This document shows positions 46,632-58,600 of a stretch of 64,000 nucleotides of DNA, piece by piece. The position numbers and the translations under genes are program-made. A model generated the notes under the pieces. It made no database searches. It saw nothing but the letters and a program-made list of their open reading frames with translations, and was not told where the DNA came from. Each line of letters starts with the position of its first letter. The stretch's first letter is position 1. This stretch comes from Henricia sp. BOLD:AAB3569 (Eukaryota; Echinodermata; Asteroidea; Spinulosida; Echinasteridae), in NCBI GenBank assembly GCA_037783545.1, contig JBBELK010000457.1:1089426-1153425 (forward strand), written 5' to 3'.

Positions 46632-48622
46632 CAAATACAACTTATTTTATTAAAAAAAACAGAAAGAAAAAAGAAAAAGAAAAAACGGCTACACGAATAT
46701 AATTTTCATACCGAGCAACACAAAAAATGCATATTTCTCAGGATTCTTTTAAATTAAGTTGATAACGAAATATTCACATAACAACGTCTGTAGAAAATGT
46801 CCACTCTCAGATTAACTGATTTTTCGATCAAAAGGTTGATATTTTTCTGGTTGCTCGGTGTAGTTTACAGTTTCTTTCAAACGTTATATATACAGGACTT
46901 CAAAAAAATTACTTTGATAATTATCAATTTAAAATCAATATCAATAGAGTTTCAAAAGTGATAAAACCACAACGCAAAGGTTAAAGATCAATTTACACAA
47001 GAAAGGCGACCAAATGCTATTTTTTACAATGATTATTAATAATGCAATGTCATCCTAGTTTACGCGGTTTCGTTCAAATTTATACACGTGTTTATACATG
47101 GGTTCCAACAAAGTGTTTACTTTGATAATTATCTATTTTTCTGACATCTACACTGGAATGGCATCGAATACCTTGGAACCTGAAATACCATGTGACCTTA
47201 TTATAGTGAAGAAGGACCAACTCAATGATTTTACCCAAGTTGCGTTAGATCCATCACTTTTATAGCCAGTCGACTGTTCTTATAGTTGTGAGTGAAAGAA
47301 GGGTCAAAATCAACTCTCTAAATGGTCTTTCCAAGTAAATTAAATTATGGTTCGCATGAAAAACGGCCAACTCTAGTACTTGGGCCTTTTTGCGTATATA
47401 GATATGTGCACAACATACAGACAATAAACAGGTTGAATGCAGTTCTTGTCACTTCACACTACAATGAGCTTTCTTGTAAACAGACTACATGCTTTTTATG
47501 TAAATAATGGATAATTATCGCACAGCTATTTACAACATCTGCTTATGAAATAATTACTTGCAGTATATTACCGCAAGAAGGGCTCAACTCGGTTATATAT
47601 TTAGACATGTACAAGCTAGTGCCATAAAACACAGAATATCATTTCACATGTAGGCCTATGTGATAAATTATCTTCATGTGTTAAAGATTTCAAAAAAATG
47701 AAAACATTTTATCCATATAACTTTTTAATTGATTTTTTTCGTAATACATGTAACTCAAACCCAGTTTTGATGGAGTTGGGACCTTTTTCCATTATTCAAC
47801 TCAGCCAAAGCGCTGGTATTTGGCGCTACATAATTATATTATTATTATTAAGTAGCATAAAACAATTGTACAGTGGTAACAATAAATTTTGTACAATAAA
47901 ATCAATTTTTTTTCCTGTGGATAGAGCAATTTCATATTGTTTTAATAAACTGTGCAAGTATGCCTTGTTTCAGCCACCGATATATATTATGTGTGTATAC
48001 TTAACGCAGATTTCCAGATTGATAAAGAAATGGGATTGTACATGTATATTCCATAGGTTTGTTAGTTTGTATTATTGGTGTACATGTATTAACAACAATG
48101 TTTTGCAAAAGACAAATTGATGTTGTGGTACCTAGTGTCATCGTGTGGCTTGTGTATACAATTCATGCAGTTTTGTCTTGCATTATCCTGTATTATTGCA
48201 GGCTAAATATTGCATATTGGAATGAGTATTAAACCAAGAATATTATTCTCCCAACAGCTTAGTTAATGCACGTATTTGAGCGGAGTGAAATAGATTGTGT
48301 AACGGCCCTTCGAGTTAGTTCCACGCAAAATAGTACCACCATTTGGGTTTGGTATTGGTCAGTAGTTTTCACACGGGATGCAGGTTTCGTGCTTAGAGTT
48401 CGCAGATTGCCCAACAATATGGAAACAATTAAGAGTCTCCACTGTAGCCACGCTTTTAGTCTCGTTGGCATAACCCTGGCTACACGAAAACTGAATAACC
48501 AAGATAAACTAAGGTTTACAAGGCTTAGGAGGGCCATATAACACTGGTGACGTCAAACTAATCATCACTATGTAGAACTACATGCATTGCCAGTTCTGAT
48601 GATCAAGACGTAAATCCAGCTC

Positions 48623-49217
48623 GGGCGGTCGGGTTGGCGTAGTGGTTCTTTCCTCGCCTGCCTGTGATGATCGCTTTCCAAAGGACTACCCTTGCACATA
48701 GGTGGTTTGGAGGAGTTTTTCGCGGAATCCCGTGATGTCCTTTGGAACGTTGCTTAATGATGGAGTGACAAGTACGTACGTCACTGGGAACGCCGGTACA
48801 ATTTTGGAACACGATTGGATCCGTGTCTGCGGTCTTGATGTTGGCTCGACCTGGACTGGTGATGATAGTGGATAATGACCTGGACTGGCAACGACAATGA
48901 TGGAGGAACTGGTATAAACGGAATCGACATTGGACTGGACTTGACCTGGCTCGCGTGTTTTATTCGGACGAATAAAACATTTTATAAAAAGCCTTTCACC
49001 TCTGGCGTTCCGGGTTCGAATCCGGGGCGTGAATGTGGATTGGGTTTGCAGTCCCTACTTGACCGCGTGGGTTTTCCTCCGGGGATTTCCCTGGGGGTTT
49101 TCCTCCCACTTTTAAAACTGCAACTCCTTCTTCGTCATCTCAAGTTGATAATAAAGTATAGTTAATGGCATAAAGGGCCTTAGTTGCCGAAGATGCCACA
49201 AAATTAACAACAACAAC
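48623..49217 (+). mobile_element. tRNA-derived SINE with (CAA)n tail, copy b, split
   Basis: Same SINE and same 11-bp target duplication AAATCCAGCTC (48612-48622, 49218-49228) as 13224-13460. It is interrupted between 'cctcgcct' and 'ttcacctctgg' by the insert at 48660-48990. The body also carries a short duplicated 'ggttttcctcc' segment. Confidence 0.8.
48660..48990 (+). mobile_element. 331-bp insert within the SINE
   Basis: Bordered by GCCT on each side and absent from the intact SINE copy. It ends in GGACGAATAAAACATTTTATAAAAA, i.e. a polyadenylation signal and short A-run, which suggests a retroposed 3' end of a LINE or an mRNA. Its source is not recognised. Confidence 0.55.
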
Positions 49218-49562
49218 AAATCCAGCTCTTTTTATAACATTTGGACAGGACGCGGTCGCTGGATTAACGTCTTGAGGCATTGTCGATGTACTTTGTCCAC
49301 AGTACTGGAGAGATTTGGCCATCAAGATCATATCTCTGTACAATGGCTTTTATCTTTTCTAAAAATGAGAGAAATATCTTTAGGTATCCATAAGAAGATA
49401 ACTTTAGAACCAGAGCGGCAACAGGTAGTGCAACAAGATTCCTTTTAAAATCTTGTGTACAAATTTCTCACATACGTAACGGCCACAATTAAAATGTAAC
49501 AAAGTGTGTGGCTTTGTTGCATAATTTTTTTGATTTGCTTTTTAGAAGGAAGATTGTATGGA

Positions 49563-50194
49563 TTATGACCATATCACTTGGTAGATTTTAACTGAATTTA
49601 TGTCTGCCACTACCAACTGCCCCTCTGGTGTCATTGTGATTCCCCGCGGGTCGGACAGACCATGGGCGATACAGTTGAGGAAGCCACCTTGGGCATCGTA
49701 GTGATGGATATGACCAGTTCCTGGCCCATTACTCACTGAGATGTAGATACCCAACTCGCTATCCGAGTAAACACCCTGGCAGTATTTCACTGGCTGGCCT
49801 CCGATGGTTGGTTTGATGGTGAACAGTGTAGCGCCACCACAATCAGTAACATGCACTACTGCCTCCCGCCAGCTACTAATAACAAGGTTATCATCGCTGC
49901 CAACAGCCAGGAAGTCGGGCGCAATCCCCACTGGAATGGTGCGAAGCAGAGCACCATTAGAGGGGCTGTGCTCAGTGAGCACCTTGCGCCCCTCATCCCC
50001 CACCAGGATGTTGCCATTCTGTTTGATTGCTACACCCAGGAGGTTCACTGGAGTCTTACCAACCTCACCAGCTGCCACTGTAGGAAACTCGAAAGCAAGC
50101 GAGTTGTACCGATTGAACACCTGAACATTGGGTGCGGTATGGCAAACTACGACCAACCGATTACCGGGTTGTGAGACTGCGATGCCACGCGGAC
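49563..50194 (-). pseudogene. TRIM-NHL copy 5, exon 2 (NHL propeller)
   Basis: The exon itself is open from the CCAACAG acceptor to the stop after 'YQVIWS' (other copies: 'YQELWS'), with blade motifs 'GIAVSQPGNRLVVV', 'KQNGNILVGD', 'DDNLVISS' and 'GITMTPEGQLVVADI'. It is called a pseudogene only because exon 1, 12.5 kb away, carries a frameshift. With a corrected exon 1 the sum would be 644 codons, matching the intact copies. If that frameshift is a sequencing error the gene could be functional. Confidence 0.7.
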
Positions 50195-50728
50195 CTGTTG
50201 GAGATAATAGCAATTTAATGTGTATGAAAAAGTCATAAAATATATATATTTTTTTTATAAAAATGTCAAGAACAATAAATTCGAAATTAATTTAAGTTAG
50301 CCAAGCGACTGGTTGTAATCAATTGTTCACCCTGAAGTATACAGTTACATGCGGATGTTTTTATCAAAAATCACTATACCTGTGACGTCAAAGCGGCCAG
50401 GTATACCTAACTACGAACTGGCTAATACTGTATACAACACGGAACTTTCAAACTTGAATGTTCTACACGGATATAGGATTGTGTTTGAACACGATTCTGA
50501 AAGTTAACTAATTTTAAATACTACTTTGCTGATCATATTTTGTTCACCTCAGTCTTCATTTTTAGTGTGACAGTGATGTTCCCTGATTCTTAGTCCGAGT
50601 GAGGTGACGTATATATGAGGGATCTAACACAACATTGAAATTTAAACTGTTCACATTCTGCGAGGTGTTATGTTGGAATGTAAATGTGGTGTGCTTTGCG
50701 TATTGTAATGTGTAACCAACACTCATCT

Positions 50729-50968
50729 GGGGCCAATTTCATGGCGCTGCTAAGCACAAAAATTTGCTTAGCACAGGATTTGTTTGCTTTATAAAATGGA
50801 TTACAAGCCAAAATTATACGCCAACTTGTGTTCTTCGAAAGAGTGGGAAAATACCTTTCGATACACATCACTAACAATTTTTGCTGGCAATCTATTTTTG
50901 CAAAATAAAGCAAAGAAATCCTGTGCTAAGCAAATTGTTGTGCTTAGCAGCGCCATGAAATTGGCCCC
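50729..50968. mobile_element. MITE with GGGGCCAATTTC ends
   Basis: Inverted arms GGGGCCAATTTCATGGCGCT and its inverse, then GCTAAGCACAA and TTGTGCTTAGC, about 60 bp per arm. The other copies read 'catctggtaatat' without interruption, so this is a clean insertion. The target duplication is CTGG or TGG, depending on where the GC-rich ends are cut. Confidence 0.8.
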
Positions 50969-51090
50969 TGGTAATATGAGAAGATAATCCAAAATCAACA
51001 CGTGACAATCACAATGCATTAAATTTATTTCAGACGATCCTCATCGTCTTTCGGTTTTTATGACGTTTTGCTTAGTTTGTTTAGACCGTC

Positions 51091-51718
51091 TGAACTGACC
51101 CGTTGCCGTGATGCTAGCGGTAGTTCAAGTGCATCAGGCGGAAAGGGGGACGTGTCCTCTGAAATTCTTAATCAGCGATACGACCTCGACCGCCTCGAGC
51201 AGTACGGACGGAGGGACAACGTCCGTGTTTTCGGTATTCCGGAGTCTCCTGACGAAGATACCAACCAGCTCATCGTTGACCTCGCGGCTGACATGAATGT
51301 CCTAATCCGTAAGGAAGACATTAGTGTCAGCCACCGCATCTCATCCATCCGACCCGACCGTGCCATGCCCAATCAGCAATCTGCAGCCTCCAAGCCAAGG
51401 CCCATCATTGTTAAATTTGTTCGCCGGGACAGCAAAATTGCCATGATGAAAGGCAAGAAAATCCTCCGAGAAAAGGAAAACCGCCGGTCAGTCTATGTAA
51501 ACGAGGACCTCACAAGATTCCGGAGCCGACTTATCGGTGAACTCAAACGTGATCCCCAAATCAAGAAAGTGTGGACCTTCGATGGCCGCATTAACTGTTT
51601 GGTCAATGAAAATGGTCGTGAAAAGAAGAAGCTGATTGACTCCCCCGATGACCTCTTCCACCTCGGTTGGTCCGAATCCAGGATGAGGGAGTGCGGTCTA
51701 TTCAACCTCAAACCATAG
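51091..51718 (+). CDS. LINE ORF1 (C-terminal part)
   Basis: The open frame enters from flanking intron sequence, so the true N-terminus is missing. Visible are 'RLEQYGRRDNVRVFGI', 'VSHRISSIRP', 'PIIVKFVRRDSKIAMMKGKK' and 'YVNEDLTRFRSRL', the pattern of the RNA-binding ORF1 proteins (transposase-22/L1-ORF1-like fold: RRM-type core and C-terminal domain) of L1, Tx1 and CR1-type LINEs. The frame ends at a TAG at 51716-51718. The next codons continue in the same frame into ORF2 with no other stop. Confidence 0.75.
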
Positions 51719-54700
51719 GACAGGCCCGACCCCAACCATGATGTTAAATCGAACCCGAGCCACGTAGTAGGCAACTCTTCTAAATCTTTTTATCTTAAGT
51801 TAGCTAGCCTCAATGTTTGTGGTTTGCGTAGTAAGTCAAAATACGGTATTTTAGAAAGCTTTATTAAAGAATTTGATTTAATTTGCCTCACTGAAACCAA
51901 ACTTGATGATATTGACGCCGACCTTTTTTGTAATTATTCACCGCTTCTTATGCGTAAAAAGGGTGTTGGCCACAAATATCCTGGAGTTCATGGTATATGC
52001 TGTCTTGTACATAAGGATATTTTCCAACATGTTTGTATTATTGATGATGTTTGCTCTGAAAATGTGCTCTGGCTTTTAGTAAACAATGTCAATTATGGTA
52101 TTAAATTTATTATTGGCATAGTTTATATGCCCCATGAAGGTTCCATTCATTATGACACAAACCTGTTTGATGTAATTTCGCACGACATTGTTTACATTAC
52201 TGCCAAATTTGATTGCCCTTTTATTCTTGCCGGTGACTTCAATGCCCGGACAGGTCTTTTAGATGATTTTCTATCTACTGACGATATTCTTCTTGATGCA
52301 CTTCACAGTGCAACTATTAGCAATAAGGATAACTTTCATAGTATTGGTTTAACGACAGACAGATTCAATAAGGATTCTACTGTAAACAATCATGGCAAAA
52401 GACTTGTCGATCTGTGTAAAGACTTTGATCTAAAGATTATCAACGGTAGATTTGGGTTAGACAAATTAGTCGGTGAGTTTACATGTAAAACCGCTCAAGG
52501 CTGTAGTGTAGTTGATTACTTTTTAGCTTCTCCATCTTTGTTACCTTATGTTAGCAACTTTTGTGTTGGTGATTTTGATCCTTGCCTATCGGACGTCCAC
52601 TGTCCTTTAAAATTACATATGAAACTTACTAACTTTAACCAAAGCCCTTTAACTTCGGATATTCAGACTGAAGTTAATAATGTTGATGATACTTGCTCTA
52701 ATCCTAATTATATTAAATATAAACATTACTGGAAAAGTGAGCTTGCTCCTGCCTATAAGATACAGTTCAACGAAGACAGCATTGCCCAACTTCACTCTGA
52801 GCTTGATTCTTTAAGTCTTAACTCTGTAACGCAGGAAACTGTTGACTCATTGACTAAACAATTTACCACCTTATGTCTTAATCCCGCTGAATCACTGGGA
52901 TTGTCCAAAGTCCAAAAAGTACAACCTAAACGTAAGCTATATAAAAATAAAGTAAATAAGCCTTGGTTCGACCAAGAATGTAAATCTAAACGTACCGATT
53001 ACTTGAATGCTAAAAATAGACTAAAGAAGAGTAATTCAACTGTTGAAATTAAACATCTTGCTAAATCCTATAAGAAATTTATTAAATCTAAACAATTTAA
53101 GTACTCAAAACAATTTCATAAGCGTTTAAGAAATCTTAAAAGCAATAATCCTAAAGAGTATTGGGATATTCTTAACGAGGCATCTAATACTAATACTAAA
53201 ACTAACTCTATTGACATATCACTAGCTACCTTCTATGATCATTTTAAGCAGCTAAGCGCTAATACTAATTTGGATGACACTAATTTTGATCCTAGGGATA
53301 TCAAGCATTCTAATAACGAATTCATTAACGAGCCCTTTACAGTAGATGAAGTTTGTACAGCTATCCGTAAACTTAAGAATAATAAGGCTCCAGGAATTGA
53401 TGGGATTATTAATGAACACGTAAAAAACTGCCCTGAGAGTATTATTTTCGCAATTGTTAAGTTATTTAATGTAGTACTGGAATCTGGAGTTGTACCAAGC
53501 GAATGGTGTACAGGCATCATAAAACCAATTTATAAAAATAAAGGTTCCAGTGCTGACCCTGATAACTACAGGGGCATTACTCTTTTAAGCTGTTTTGGGA
53601 AACTCTTCACTTGTATTCTTAATGAAAGACTGACTATGTTTATTGAAGGATGTGGTATTATTGGGGACGAACAGGCTGGCTTTCGAGAGGGATTAAGTAC
53701 CCTAGACCACTTGTTTGTATTAAACTCCCTTATTGAAATTTATCTAAGCCGACACAGCAGGATGTATTGTGCTTTCATTGATTACAAAAAGGCATTTGAC
53801 CTGGTGCATCGACCTTCAATGTGGTCAAAGCTTATTTCCTGTGGGATTAATGGTAAGGTTATTACAGTAGTTTATAACATGTATGCTCAAGCTAAGTCTT
53901 GTGTGAAAGTTAATAATAAAGTGTCTTTAGAATTTCCATGTCAACTGGGTGTAAGACAGGGGGAAAATCTCTCCCCCCTATTATTTAGTATTTATTTGAA
54001 TGATTTTGAGCGTTTCATAAGTAAGAAATTCAACGGGCTTTCTACTGTAGCAGCTGATGTTAGAGATTTCTTAAGTGATGATGACGTTGAAGTATTTTTG
54101 AAACTTTATACTCTATTATATGCTGATGACACGGTAGTACTTGCGGAATCGGCTAGCGAACTGCAAAATGCTCTTAATGCTGTTTTTGATTATTGTAAAT
54201 TGTGGCACTTAACTGTTAATTCTAGTAAATCTAAAATTGTTATTTTTGCTAGAGGAAAAGTAAGGTCATTTCCAGATTTTTTATTTGGAGAAGAGAAACT
54301 GTCTGTTGTTCAAGACTACAATTATTTAGGAGTTAAGTTGAACTACAACGGTTTATTTAACAAGGCTATTAATAAGCAAGTCGAACAAGCTCGAAGAGCC
54401 TTATTTAGTCTCAAGACTAAAGCTACTAAACTTGACCTTCCTATTGATATTCAGTGCCAACTCTTTGATCAGGTAGTTACTCCAGTACTTTTGTATGGCT
54501 GTGAAATTTGGGGTTTCTCAAACATTGCCCAGATTGAGAGTTTTTATAAGAAGTTTTTGAAAAATTTACTAAGAGTAAATTATCGTACAGCTAATTGTAT
54601 TGCTTATGGTGAATTAGGTAGATTAGAACTCAAATACACTGTCCAACTTCGAATGTTTAACTTTTGGCTACATATTGTTACTAATCCAAATCGTCTTTCA

Positions 54701-55300
54701 AATGTCATGTATCGTCTCATGCGAACTTTATACGACCATAATATTGTGCGCTCTAAATGGATTGATTGTATGAAAACGTTATTAGATGATACTGGGTACT
54801 CTATGTTATGGAATAGTACTAATATCAATGCGAGTCATAAAAGTATACTTTCTAAATGCTTAGAGCGTAGGCTAAAGGATGTTGCAAACCAGAAATGGGA
54901 AAGTGATTTATCAAGTAACAGACTTTGCTCGTTTTATAGAATTATTAAAACTGATAAATGCCTTGAAAATTATCTTATCAAACTAAATAACTCTTGTAAA
55001 TCAGTGCTTGCCCGATTTCGAACTGGCAACCATCATCTCCCGTATACTGAGACTCGTTATGTACCTAATTCTTCAGTAGTCAACATTTGCCCACTGTGTA
55101 ATAGCCACGTTAACTGTGATGAATTTCATTATGTTCTTGTTTGTCCGTCCCTCACTCACGAAAGATCCACCCTTATCAAGAGATTTTATTGGACTAGACC
55201 AAATCCTGACAAACTGGGACTTTTGTTCAATGTACGCAGCTCAAATCAACTATGTAACTTAGCTAAATTTATTAAGATGATTATGTCAAAATTCAATTAA
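51719..55300 (+). CDS. LINE ORF2: endonuclease and reverse transcriptase
   Basis: An unbroken frame of 1,193 codons follows the ORF1 TAG. An APE-type endonuclease comes first: 'LNVCGL' (Asn), 'LTETK' (Glu), 'LAGDFNART', 'VVDYF' and 'SDVHCP' (final Asp-His). The reverse transcriptase lies at about 53370-54300: 'NNKAPGIDGI', 'DNYRGITLL', 'FIDYKKAFDLV', 'LGVRQGENLSPLLFSIYLND' and the catalytic 'YADDTVVLAES'. Near the C-terminus 'ICPLC' followed by 'DEFHYVLVCP' is a zinc-knuckle-like C..C..H..C motif common in CR1/L2-group elements. No in-frame ATG precedes the endonuclease; the first is after 'LTETK'. The protein would nick target DNA and prime reverse transcription. Confidence 0.88.
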   Translation, partial: DRPDPNHDVKSNPSHVVGNSSKSFYLKLASLNVCGLRSKSKYGILESFIKEFDLICLTETKLDDIDADLFCNYSPLLMRKKGVGHKYPGVHGICCLVHKDIFQHVCIIDDVCSENVLWLLVNNVNYGIKFIIGIVYMPHEGSIHYDTNLFDVISHDIVYITAKFDCPFILAGDFNARTGLLDDFLSTDDILLDALHSATISNKDNFHSIGLTTDRFNKDSTVNNHGKRLVDLCKDFDLKIINGRFGLDKLVGEFTCKTAQGCSVVDYFLASPSLLPYVSNFCVGDFDPCLSDVHCPLKLHMKLTNFNQSPLTSDIQTEVNNVDDTCSNPNYIKYKHYWKSELAPAYKIQFNEDSIAQLHSELDSLSLNSVTQETVDSLTKQFTTLCLNPAESLGLSKVQKVQPKRKLYKNKVNKPWFDQECKSKRTDYLNAKNRLKKSNSTVEIKHLAKSYKKFIKSKQFKYSKQFHKRLRNLKSNNPKEYWDILNEASNTNTKTNSIDISLATFYDHFKQLSANTNLDDTNFDPRDIKHSNNEFINEPFTVDEVCTAIRKLKNNKAPGIDGIINEHVKNCPESIIFAIVKLFNVVLESGVVPSEWCTGIIKPIYKNKGSSADPDNYRGITLLSCFGKLFTCILNERLTMFIEGCGIIGDEQAGFREGLSTLDHLFVLNSLIEIYLSRHSRMYCAFIDYKKAFDLVHRPSMWSKLISCGINGKVITVVYNMYAQAKSCVKVNNKVSLEFPCQLGVRQGENLSPLLFSIYLNDFERFISKKFNGLSTVAADVRDFLSDDDVEVFLKLYTLLYADDTVVLAESASELQNALNAVFDYCKLWHLTVNSSKSKIVIFARGKVRSFPDFLFGEEKLSVVQDYNYLGVKLNYNGLFNKAINKQVEQARRALFSLKTKATKLDLPIDIQCQLFDQVVTPVLLYGCEIWGFSNIAQIESFYKKFLKNLLRVNYRTANCIAYGELGRLELKYTVQLRMFNFWLHIVTNPNRLSNVMYRLMRTLYDHNIVRSKWIDCMKTLLDDTGYSMLWNSTNINASHKSILSKCLERRLKDVANQKWESDLSSNRLCSFYRIIKTDKCLENYLIKLNNSCKSVLARFRTGNHHLPYTETRYVPNSSVVNICPLCNSHVNCDEFHYVLVCPSLTHERSTLIKRFYWTRPNPDKLGLLFNVRSSNQLCNLAKFIKMIMSKFN

Positions 55301-55646
55301 TTAACTGTTTATTTGTATAATGCCTGTAACTCACTTTTAATTAGTTTATTTTTCTTATCTGACTGTAATTTATTGGCTCTCATACCCTCTTTTGTGGGGT
55401 CGAAGAGATGAATAAACCATTCAAACCATTCAACCATTCAACTGATGTTTATAACATCAATGATTCCGAATCGATGATTTCGAATCAGTTATCGGTAAAA
55501 AAATATATACCATGGCCAATTCCATACAACGTTTAAAATCCCTTTTACCTTACAACTTCCTATGGAACGCAATATTTGGTATGGTGCCTAATCACCATTG
55601 AAATGAAACCAAACTTGGGATGAGAGAAAAATCATATGCACGAGCC

Positions 55647-58600
55647 AGAAACCAGAAAGTATACCTCGGCAGAAACATCAGTTTTTGCAACCTTCCTCAT
55701 CAGCTTTGCAACATTTAATGTACGCGGTCTAGGAAACCAGGAACGTGACGGATATTTTGTCAGTAAACGAGAGCAGCTGGCTACAGACTGTATCCGATAT
55801 AAAGTCGACATTTGTGCAATCCAAGAGAGCAAAGTTACTGAAAGTAGCTTCTGTCAACTTCCCTCGGGGCACAGACTAGTCCTGTTTCATCAGTTAGACG
55901 GCCGACATGGCGGTCTAGGCTTTGTAGTGAGTCCACGTATTGCAAACTTTGTTAAATCCTGGAACTACGTGAGCGACCGTGTGTGCTTTATGGACCTCGA
56001 ACTACCCACACGAAGTGGTAACCCAGTCGTATGCAGAGTAGTCAACGCGTACGGACCCCACATGAAGCTAGTAGAAGACAACCCTAGACTTATAACTAAG
56101 TTCTACGGCGATCTCAGAGAAGCTAGTAACGTCCCATCCAACGTAGAGATAATCTTCCTGGGTGATTTCAACTCCAAACTTGGAAGATTGAACTTAACCG
56201 ACATCGAGTATGGTTTTAATAACTACATGGGTAGTTACGGGATGGGTAACAGGAACGACAATGGAGATCACTTGCTCAATTTTATGTTGGAGAAAAACCT
56301 GTTTGCGGCTAACACAGCATTCCAGCACCCCTGCAGACACCGCACCACTTACACCGGTTGGCGCAAGGACTAGTCTGCCGGCAGATCCTCAAAGAAGACT
56401 CTTCCAGTCTACTCACAGATTGACTACCTCCTCTGTCGGAGTAGACTGAAATCAATTCTAGTTGATGCTAGGTCGTATTGTGGAGCTTTGACCTACTCAG
56501 ATCATAGAATAGTTGTAATGAGGATGTGCTTCAGAGATATCTCCCTGTGCTTCAAAAACAGAAAGCCCAGCTGCAAGAAGTTCAACATATCTGAGCTTGT
56601 CTCCAACCGGGATATGCAGCACAGCTACATATGCGACACCAGCCTTTCCGACACAACCCCTCCTAACACACCACCACCAAGCCCTACAGAAGAGCTTACC
56701 TTCTTGCTTGACACGGTCAAAGCTTGTGTTGAGGAAACTGTAGGTGTTGTGAAGAAGAGGAACAGACATCAGAGCAACGATAACCTAGTGAAAGAACTGG
56801 CTCAAGAGCGGCAGGCTCTTATTCTTCAGCTCAACAACAACGAGTCCAAGGATAGGACTACTCTGAGAGCTAAGATAAACCGCAAGACCAATAAGATCCA
56901 GAAGAGGCTATCAGAACTTCGTGAACTAGCAGCAGACGAACACTATGAAGTTATCTGCAACACCCACGAGTCACGACAGATGTTCGAAGCTGTCAGAAGT
57001 GTCAACAACAGCAGACCTATACTGGCATTGGTGTTCATGATGAAAACGGCTGCCTCATTGCTACAGATGAAGGTAAAGCTAAAGTAATCCGCGCCTACCT
57101 TGAGCAGCAGTTCACCAGGGATGAATCTCCGTTGGAACCTTTCGACGGTGAACCTCGTCTTCTCAACTGCCCCTTGACCGGCACCGAGATAGAACTGGCT
57201 ACTAAGAGCCTCAAGAATGGTAGAGCCAATGGCCCTGATGGCATAACAAACGAGCTTCTGAAGTACTCCACAACTGCTGTCCACGACCTCTTCGCAGATA
57301 TTTTAAATAGGAGCTTCGAGACCAACTGCTACCTCGAACCTATTGGACAGGCAACTATAGCACGGCTACAGAAGCCCAAGAAACCTGTTGGTCCCCTAAA
57401 GAATCTACGACCACTAACCCTCTCCAGCGCCAGGAAGATAGTCTCGATGGCTACATTGAAGAGGATAGCGGCCAAGGTGGATAAGTTCACTGGTCCCTGG
57501 CAATGCGCCTACAAACGAGCACGGTCATGTGCCGACATCGTCTGGTGCCAACGGATCCTGGTTTCGATTGTTCAAAAGAAGAAGTGGGACTACCACCGCA
57601 TGGGGATAGATATGTCGTCAGCGTTCGACACTATCCGCCGCACCACAATTCTCGATCTCTTGAAGGAAGCAGGCTGTAACGAAGACGAAAACCGTCTCGT
57701 TAGGTTTCTACTCTCTAACACAAAGCTTAGGGTTAGAGTTAATGGACACCTGTCTGCAGAATTCGAAAGCCTCCTGGGAGCATTCCAAAGAGACTGCCTG
57801 TCTGGATGCCTTTTTACCCTGGTCCTTGCAGGGGCCCTCAACCAGCTTAGGATCACCCTGTACGTCCAGTACAGTAGACCTAACCCTCCAATCAGCGAGC
57901 TCGGAATGCCAATGGACAGTCAGTACGCAGACGACGTGGACTTCTATGACGAAGATGAGGAAAACTTGAAAGCCATTCTACCTCTGGCTACAGACACCCT
58001 CAAATCATGGAACCTGTTTGTCAACAGCGACAGAACTGAGTTTTCCCATGTTTTCCTGGCTAAGCGTGGAGAAACTGGAGATGACGGACAGCCCCTTGCT
58101 GGGAATGAACCTTGGCGAAAGAGCATCACTCTCGGATCAATGTTGTGCAGTAAGGCTGATATCAACCGGAGAATCAGTCTCGGTTACGCATCCTTCGCGA
58201 AATACCAGAAGACCTGGAGTAAGAAGATTCCCCTGAGCAAACGTCTCATGCTGTACGACGCTCTGGTGGTATCTGTCATGATGTACAACTCCAGTACCTG
58301 GGCGGTACCAAACTCGGTGTTGGATAAACTTGATATAGTTCATAGACGCCATCTCAAACAAATCTTGAACTACAAGTACCCTAACAAGAACTAGTATAAA
58401 CGGTGTAAAACTGAACCACTGTCTGTAAGAGTGGCTCGTAGTCGGTGGAGAATGCTAGGGCATGTACTGCATGTACCTGCGTTTTCTTCCCTGAAATTTG
58501 CAACGAGCACCCTCAACCTTCCTGGAAGACGGGGAAGGCCCCAGTCTAACCTTTTCTCACTGATTCAGCGTGATTTACACAAAAACAATCTTTATTTGAG

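Larger units (their letters stand above)
40581..49562. other. Intergenic spacer between copies 4 and 5
   Basis: 9 kb. No host gene is recognised. It contains the MULE-like element (41037-42925), a foldback MITE (43295-43515), a LINE fragment (43857-45018) with a nested element, a further foldback MITE (46354-46631) and the nested SINE (48623-49217). The rest, 45020-49530, is paralogous to 29450-36100 and carries the degenerate ~100-bp unit. Confidence 0.65.
51091..55442 (+). mobile_element. CR1/L2-group LINE, 5'-truncated
   Basis: Begins inside ORF1 directly after the intron sequence 'gaccgtc' and ends with a short direct repeat tail built of 'accattca' units, as CR1-type LINEs do. It encodes an ORF1 C-terminal part and a complete endonuclease/reverse-transcriptase ORF2. 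About 34 bp of intron present in copy 1 (following 'gaccgtc' at about 1370) is missing at the junction, so integration removed target DNA. No clear target duplication. The long open frame indicates a young insertion. Confidence 0.88.
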
